Shown: positions 7,093-11,486 of the stretch, in pieces | Position numbering within the stretch: the stretch's first letter is position 1 | Layout of the letters: every line of letters starts with the position of its first letter | Origin: Ochromonadaceae sp. CCMP2298 | Taxonomy: Eukaryota > Sar > Synurophyceae > Ochromonadales > Ochromonadaceae | Direction: 5' to 3' | DNA length: 11,486 nucleotides | Assembly: GCA_026770595.1 (NCBI GenBank) | Contig: MU634545.1 | Coordinates: 1-11,486, forward strand | Made by a program: the position numbers and the translations under genes | Notes under the pieces: generated by a model | Databases searched by the model: none | The model's input: the letters and a program-made list of their open reading frames with translations, nothing else | Told to the model about the DNA's origin: nothing

Positions 7093-7481
7093 CTGATCAA
7101 AATGTTTCGGTCTTCACAATTCACATACTCTCACGCGACAATTCACATACCCTTGACGACACTTACTTCTTTTTAGCAATCTTTGACGGTCACCCCCCCA
7201 AAAGTTGGGCAAAAGACGGTCACACATAAAAGTTGGATATCTGCGTGATAGTACATAATACAGTAATAAGCTTTCAACGAGAGTCGAATATAATCTAATG
7301 ATTGTGTTCAGAGTATAAAACTATTTTCATTTTCATTTAGACGGCACCGCTACCCCCCCAATATCAAATATTATCTCACAACTTCCCGCAGCTCTAAGCA
7401 AGCTCCAGCCATTACGAGATGCACCCTGAAGGAAAAACTACAACCTACAACCTACAATCTACGACTGAAACCCAAAGCCCA
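7093..7481. promoter_or_regulatory. Upstream region of the small unknown gene, with short direct repeats
   Basis: This 389-bp stretch holds the presumed promoter of the minus-strand gene ending at 7092 and the 3' flank of the plastid gene. The 13-mer acaattcacatac is repeated at 7116-7128 and 7138-7150. A pair gacggtcac...aaaagttgg is repeated at 7185-7208 and 7215-7234. Positions 7437-7462 carry short ctacaac/ctacaat repeats. Function is not established. Confidence 0.4.
7185..7236. repeat. About 30-bp imperfect direct repeat
   Basis: Two copies share gacggtcac at the left end and aaaagttgg at the right, with different middles (a C run in the first, acat in the second). They lie roughly 100-140 bp upstream of the small unknown gene, where they could be paired regulatory sites or a simple duplication. 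Confidence 0.5.
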
Positions 7482-8109
7482 TTACTTGGAGGTCTTGCCG
7501 AGCAGCGCACCGGTGATGCCCAGGGCGCCGGGCAGCAGCACGCCAAGGGGAACAGCGAGCGCCGTCTGCAGCGCCACATTCGCCACGCTGTCGTCCGGAA
7601 CTAAGAAGATAAGGGCCGCGGCGGCGGCGGCAGAGCCCGCAGCACCGGCGAAGAGCACGACGGGGGGAGTCTTAAGCGCGAGGCCGGCCAGGGGCAGCAG
7701 CGCAGGTGCGGTCTCGATCGCCTGGCCAATCAAAGGGAGAAGCTTGTCGCTGGAAGCCTCAAGAACGCCAATCACATCTTTCTCCTCGGCGAACCTCAGC
7801 AGAGGAGCGGCGGATGTGAGCGTAAAACCAGCCTTCTCTAACCGGCTCAGCAGGCCGAGCTGGGCAGTCTGCAAGATTTGGCGGAGAAAGAAAGGATTGG
7901 TTAGTGTCCCACAATCACAGAAGCAATTCGGGAACGGAGGAGATGGTTGATACCTGTGTCAAGATCTTGTTTTTGGAGAGAGTGTTGGCAGCCTTGTTCA
8001 GATCGAACGCCATGGACACAGACGCGCTCCTCCTGAAGGCAGCGGCCGGCGCGCGAAACGCAGCCACGCACGAGAGAACGGCGACGAGAACAACGATGAG
8101 GCGGAACAT
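7482..8109 (-). CDS. Plastid-targeted DUF1118 / RIQ-like thylakoid protein
   Basis: Exons 8109-7954 and 7868-7482 join in phase 0 (ACACAG|GTATCA ... CTTGCAG|ACT) to give 180 residues. Residues 1-17 form a signal peptide with core LIVVLVAVLSCVAA, followed by FRAPAAAFRRSASVS. A Phe just after an Ala cleavage site, then a basic Ser/Ala transit peptide, is the bipartite plastid signal of red-lineage complex plastids. The mature part has LSKNKIL, LGLLSRLEKAGFTL (residues 56-69), then two hydrophobic segments around 112-142 and 149-176, the first ending in LIFLVPDD. This order, including the LVP(E/D)D motif between membrane segments, matches the plant DUF1118 proteins RIQ1/RIQ2, which affect grana stacking, LHCII organisation and non-photochemical quenching. 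ATG 8109 is the first ATG (an upstream in-frame TTG is not used). Family assignment is from memory of the pattern; the role is inferred from that family. Confidence 0.75.
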
Positions 8110-8673
8110 GGTAGAGGTTTCTCGAGGATGCAAACGGGTGGTCAGTACTGCGGATGCTCTTATCTTGAACTGTTGAAGTGCCAGCCCTGGGATGCAAGAG
8201 CTTTCGTGTTGTTGTGCAAGAGCTCCTCGAGTCGAGGACCTCGACGTGGGAGCTTCGGGGTTTCATCTTCCCCCAAATCCATTCAGTGGGTTTTGTAATA
8301 TTAATTCACCAAAAAAGAGGGAAAAAAGGGATTTTTTTTTATAAAATTCGCCGGAAGATCCCTTTCAAGGAAGCCTTTTTTTGGCGAAAAGTGCACAAAA
8401 AAGGAGTAATTACATAATTAGAAGGAATGTATGCAGAGTATCTACCTCCAACTGTTACTTGCAATGTTTATATATTTCTTGTCGAATCAGTTGGCGATTT
8501 TCCTATTTCGCTATCTGTAAAAAATGTAAGTTATCACACAATTATGTAGTCAACTGACATACAGACGTTGCTGCATACAACCTTCACGTAAATGGCATAT
8601 GGAATCTTCTACTCTCTATTTAAGAACCCTCTACAGTCAATGAATGTACATTAAGAGAACAAGACACAAGACG
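8110..8673. promoter_or_regulatory. Upstream region of the RIQ-like gene and 3' flank of the RCC1 gene
   Basis: These 564 bp contain no supported coding region. The first 150 bp upstream of the plastid gene include overlapping palindromes (listed separately). Positions 8310-8400 are rich in A and T homopolymers, with a short ttcgcc/ggcgaa inverted pair at about 8347-8388. The remainder to 8673 is AT-rich and otherwise unremarkable. Confidence 0.4.
8225..8245. promoter_or_regulatory. Two overlapping odd palindromes 5' of the RIQ-like gene
   Basis: CCTCGA-G-TCGAGG (8225-8237) overlaps GTCGAGG-A-CCTCGAC (8231-8245), so the TCGAGG half-site is shared and can pair either way. They lie 116-136 bp upstream of ATG 8109. 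This could be a binding site for a dimeric factor; function is inference. Confidence 0.35.
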
Positions 8674-10295
8674 TTATTTAATCCTGGGTACGTTCGCTAG
8701 GTCCACCAGCTCCTCCAGCTTGGCGGCCACTACTTCTATCTCAGCCAGGAAGGCGTCAACGCAGAAGGGTTCGCAGGGTAGATGGGGGTAGTCCACAAGC
8801 ACGGCAGAGTGCGAGCCCCCCGCATTCACTTGCACCACTCTACCCCCCAGGGCCCACTTTTCTTGTGCCTCCTGGGTACCCTGGGTCCCCTGGGAACCGA
8901 GGGGGAATATGTAGGGGTTCACCAGCACGGGCGTGAGAAGGCGGTCTGCCTTGCCGGATTGCTGTTCCCGGGGGGGCGATTTCAGATTGGCAGAGGGATA
9001 GCCCATACCCAAGCGCCCGCCATCTACTCGACCTACCGAGCACACCGCCCCTCCGCGCGTGAAAAATAGGGTGTGCGACCCGCCAGCAGACACCTGCTCC
9101 ACCTCATCCGAGGCAGGGGAGCCCCCCGGTTCCTGGGAGGGCACCTGCACGGGGCAGAGGTCTGCGCGTGCCTTCTCGTCCCCTAAGCCCAGCCGCCCGT
9201 ACTCGCCCTTGCCGCACATGTACAGGCGACCGTCACGGCTGAGCAGGGCGGAGTGCCATCCGCCTAAGCTGAGTTGCGACACCCTCACTCTGCTCGTGTG
9301 GTACACCAGGGTGGGAACCTCTCCGCTCTGCTCCTCCTCGTAGCGGCCCGGCCCCTGCACCCCCTCCCCCTCGCTCTTTAGTCCCCCAAGCATGCCGAAG
9401 TCCTGTTTGCCCATGGCTGCAGAGGGGTGGGACAGCGGGGCAGAAACATACAGAGAGACAGGGGGAGAGGAAGAGGGAGATTAAAAGGGAGAGAAGCGTT
9501 CGTTAGACAGAGCAGCAGAGTAGCAGATGACATACTCTGTACTGTACACTGCGTACTACACCATCGCTCACCATATACCGACCCGTCCTCCATCAGGATC
9601 ATCGTATGGAACCCGCCGCAAGACACCTCCGCCGCCCTCAGCGCGCGCCCCATCACGAGGGGCGGGAAGAGGGACCCGTGTGATACGAGGTGAGGGCAGA
9701 AGAGCTGCGAGGAGAGGAGAAGGTACCAGTCCCGGTAGCCGGTCTGTCCCGAGTCCGCCTTGCCCCAGCAATAGACGCTGCCCTGAAGGTCCACCAGGGC
9801 GGTGTGCAGACCCCCGCAGGAGAGGCTGCTGCCCAGCAGCGGGACATCTGCACCATCCCCAGCCTGTGTTGGCAGCTTTACCAGGCTGGGCAGAGGGGCA
9901 AAACGAATTTCCGAGCTCCCCAGGCCCAATTGCCCGTTAGTGTTCTTCCCCCACGTGTAGACCCGATTGTCGTTATCGATGCAGCCCGAGTGCACGCCCC
10001 CGGCGCTGATGTGGATCACCCTGGCGCGGTTGTGGAAAAACTCGACTCGCCGCGGGCTGGAGGAAGACTTGCAGTCCCCGTGACCGAGCTGGCCAAGATG
10101 GCCCCAGCCCCACGAGAACAGCTCCCCCGCGTCAGACAGCGCCAACGAGTGCCGGGATCCCAAACTGACCGTGGCGATGTTCACACGCGCGGGAAAGTGT
10201 ACTGGCACGGGCAGGTAGCAGCCGTTGTGCTCATCCTTCTGGGGCACACCGCACTGCCCATCTTCGTTCAGCCCGAAAGTGTACAGCACGCGCAT
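8674..10295 (-). CDS. RCC1-repeat (seven-bladed beta-propeller) protein
   Basis: Exons 10295-9572 and 9416-8674 join in phase 1 (TATG|GTGAGC ... CTCTGCAG|CCATGG) to give 488 residues. Seven RCC1 repeats are visible by their blade starts: VLYTFGLNEDGQCG (residues 3-16), LFSWGWGHLGQLG (59-71), VYTWGKNTNGQLG (112-124), VYCWGKADSGQTG (174-186), VYAMGKQDFGMLG (240-252), LYMCGKGEYGRLG (305-317) and VCSVGRVDGGRLG (366-378). Each pairs with a GG.H(S/T) strand (for example SAGGVHSGC, SCGGLHTAL, NAGGSHSAV). That is a complete propeller. The splice falls inside the fifth blade and restores its motif exactly. A C-terminal acidic helix (DAFLAEIEVVAAKLEELVD) follows. RCC1 proteins act as Ran exchange factors, chromatin scaffolds or E3 partners. 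The UVR8 GWRHT motif is absent, so it is not an obvious UV-B receptor. ATG 10295 is the only Met before the first blade in this frame; an upstream exon cannot be excluded. Confidence 0.9.
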
Positions 10296-10420
10296 TTCCC
10301 ACGTAGACACTGGGAAGTCGTGCTCGTGCTCCCCGCGTGGAAATGAGATCCCACACCGACAAAGAGGATGAAGTACCTCAACGCGGGACAGAACAGCAGA
10401 AGGTGCGTGTCCCCTCTCTT

Positions 10421-10454
10421 CTGCCTCTGCCTCTGCCACTGCCTCTGCCTCTGC
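10421..10454. repeat. CTGCCT hexanucleotide microsatellite
   Basis: About six copies of ctgcct with one interruption (ctgcca). They lie roughly 130-160 bp upstream of the RCC1 start codon. Confidence 0.75.
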
Positions 10455-10636
10455 TTCAAGTTGTCCCCGCAGCTCACGTCCACCCAAGGTTCCCCAGATT
10501 TGAGCATAAAACCCCCTTTTTTTCCCTTTTCGCCAGAGTAATGTGATGCTTGCACAGCAATTCAACTGCAACAGGTTGAACAGTCCGCCAAAGCAAAGAG
10601 GCCTCCGAAAGGGATCTGGTGAGCAATGCCAGTGCT

Positions 10637-10671
10637 CGGCAAAAACCTTACAGCCCGGCAAAACCTTACAG
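10637..10671. repeat. Tandem duplication of cggcaaaa(a)ccttacag
   Basis: Copies at 10637-10653 (17 bp) and 10656-10671 (16 bp) differ by one A. This is a simple tandem duplication between the RCC1 gene and the transposase remnant. Confidence 0.7.
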
Positions 10672-10799
10672 GGATGGAACCTGCAAATCGCTGGGGAACA
10701 ATGTGGTCATAATGAGTTGAAGTCCAAGTTTGCTCGAATCCCACGGCGCTCACTTCGTTTCCACGCTTCTCGTTCATCATAATTGCTCGTCCGACTTGA

Positions 10800-11382
10800 A
10801 ACCAGGACTGGAGCGAGGTCAAACTGACAAAAGAAGATAAAGAGCAGCTCGGGAAGTGGGTCGCTGACGGAACGTTCACCTCCCGAGAGCTGGCCGAAAA
10901 AACCAATCTACCGTGGCGGAACATCTACAATTATGGTCTAAAAATTACTACCAGCACTCCTATCTATAGGGTTGGCGGATACCCGCCGAGGGTCGACCTG
11001 GAGTTCAACATGGAGGGGGTAGAGTATATGGAGAACAACACCTATGAAGTCCCTACGGCCAAGTTCGTGAGAGTCCCTGCAGGAGGCGGCGCGCAAGACC
11101 GCCATCAAGCGTGACATCGACCCCTCAACAGTAGCGCCGCCCTCCAAGCGCTCGGTCATGCGCTGGGAGGAGCGATTCAGCGTAAACACTGGGAATGCCG
11201 AGACCACCACCAATGCGCGTGCCGTGGCCTGCGCTAACATCAAGAACACGGTGTCCTACACGGCTATGAACAAGTATGTGATGTAGACCTGCAATGGAGA
11301 CCCCAATCTCTGCTTTAACATGGATGCAACCCAGTTCCAGGCGGGATTTTAAAGCAACAGAAAGATGCAGGTCAAGTATATC
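10800..11382 (+). pseudogene. Degenerate DDE-type transposase fragment
   Basis: One plus-strand frame is open from 10800 to TGA 11112-11114. It begins with a helix-turn-helix region (LTKEDKEQLGKWVADGTF, then SRELAEKTNLPWRNIYNYGL) typical of the N-terminal DNA-binding part of eukaryotic transposases. Near 11080 the coding signal jumps by one frame. It continues with EAARKTAIKRDIDPSTVAPP, SKRSVMRWEERFS and NARAVACANIKNTVSYTAM, then meets TAG 11284-11286. It goes on through CFNMDATQF (a plausible first catalytic Asp of a DDE domain) to TAA 11350-11352. After that the GAA repeat replaces the rest. There is no ATG ahead of the HTH. With one frameshift, two internal stops and no second half, it cannot make an active protein. 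The superfamily within DDE transposases is not clear to me. Confidence 0.7.
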
Positions 11383-11486
11383 GAAGAAGAAGAAGAAGAA
11401 GAAGAAAGAAGAAGAAGAAGAAGAAGAAGAAGAAGAAGAAGAAGAAAGAAGAAGAAGAAGAAGAAGAAGAAGAAGAAGAAGAAGAA
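11383..11486. repeat. GAA trinucleotide microsatellite (runs off the window)
   Basis: At least 104 bp of almost pure GAA, with interruptions of the form gaagaaagaa that shift phase by one. The plus strand is entirely purine. It starts directly after the transposase remnant and continues beyond the window, so its length is unknown. Confidence 0.95.

Larger units (their letters stand above)
10296..10799. promoter_or_regulatory. Upstream region of the RCC1 gene
   Basis: The stretch lies 5' of the minus-strand RCC1 gene and contains its presumed promoter. The reading frame continues upstream of the ATG without a stop to 10661, but with no further ATG and with Glu/Ala runs encoded by a hexamer repeat, so I treat it as untranslated. 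It also holds the repeats at 10421-10454 and 10637-10671. No TATA box or other recognised element is clear. Confidence 0.4.

Noticed and set aside
7168-7239. Possible upstream mini-exon of the unknown gene, with an ATG on the minus strand and a GTAAGT donor at 7167
   Set aside because: Its frame would end in phase 1, which does not match the phase-0 acceptor sites available at the start of the known exon. It also runs through the direct repeats.
9697-9718. 22-nt gtacct...gcag segment inside RCC1 exon 1 that looks like an intron
   Set aside because: It is far too short for splicing and not a multiple of three, and the frame is open with a normal-length RCC1 blade when it is kept.
8674-10295. 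Identification of the RCC1 gene as a UVR8-type UV-B receptor
   Set aside because: The GWRHT motifs and tryptophan-rich interface of UVR8 are missing, and the C-terminal tail is different. Only RCC1-family membership is supported.
10296-10661. N-terminal extension of the RCC1 protein
   Set aside because: The frame has no ATG upstream of 10295 and consists of Glu/Ala runs from a CTGCCT microsatellite plus composition unlike the propeller.
10675-10760. tRNA gene or tRNA-derived SINE suggested by tgctcgaatcccac, which resembles a B-box / T-arm
   Set aside because: I could not fold a T-stem or a consistent acceptor stem on either strand, and no matching A-box lies at the right distance. At most it is a chance match or a very old relic.

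Overview
The window is nuclear DNA of a eukaryote, very probably a photosynthetic protist with a complex plastid of red-algal origin. Coding exons are broken by short GT-AG introns (58 to 211 nt in the models below) with pyrimidine-rich acceptors and matching codon phases. Starts are ATG, often in a good Kozak-like context, and there is no operon-style packing. One gene (7482-8109, minus) encodes a protein with a signal peptide followed by an Ala|Phe-Arg-Ala-Pro junction, the bipartite targeting signature of cryptophytes, stramenopiles and haptophytes. Its mature part looks like the thylakoid DUF1118/RIQ family. I cannot decide among these algal groups from the sequence alone.

Layout, left to right. 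Positions 1-1358 (minus) hold the 5' part of a gene for a protein of 35-residue tetratricopeptide-like repeats, cut by the window edge. Positions 1615-2040 hold a 426-bp foldback element (MITE-like), and directly beside it is a short stretch of decayed-looking coding DNA (2042-2498, plus). Positions 2816-4280 (minus) hold a complete six-exon gene for the alpha subunit of F-actin capping protein. Across a 413-bp shared promoter region, 4694-6067 (plus) holds a two-exon gene that resembles the CASTOR family of cytosolic arginine sensors for mTORC1. A convergent small two-exon gene of unknown function lies at 6594-7092 (minus). Then come the plastid RIQ-like gene (7482-8109, minus) and a complete seven-bladed RCC1-repeat propeller gene (8674-10295, minus). 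The right edge (10800-11382, plus) is a dead DDE-type transposase fragment running into a long GAA microsatellite.

The genes do not form one pathway. They are ordinary housekeeping genes (actin dynamics, nutrient sensing, light-harvesting organisation, RCC1-type scaffold or exchange factor, TPR scaffold) with transposon debris at two places. The observations most worth a second look are the CASTOR-like protein, whose predicted ligand pocket keeps some residues and changes others; the large foldback element; the unknown small gene, which may contain a 45-nt intron; and the RIQ-like plastid protein. I see no CRISPR, prokaryotic defence island, rRNA gene or convincing tRNA gene.
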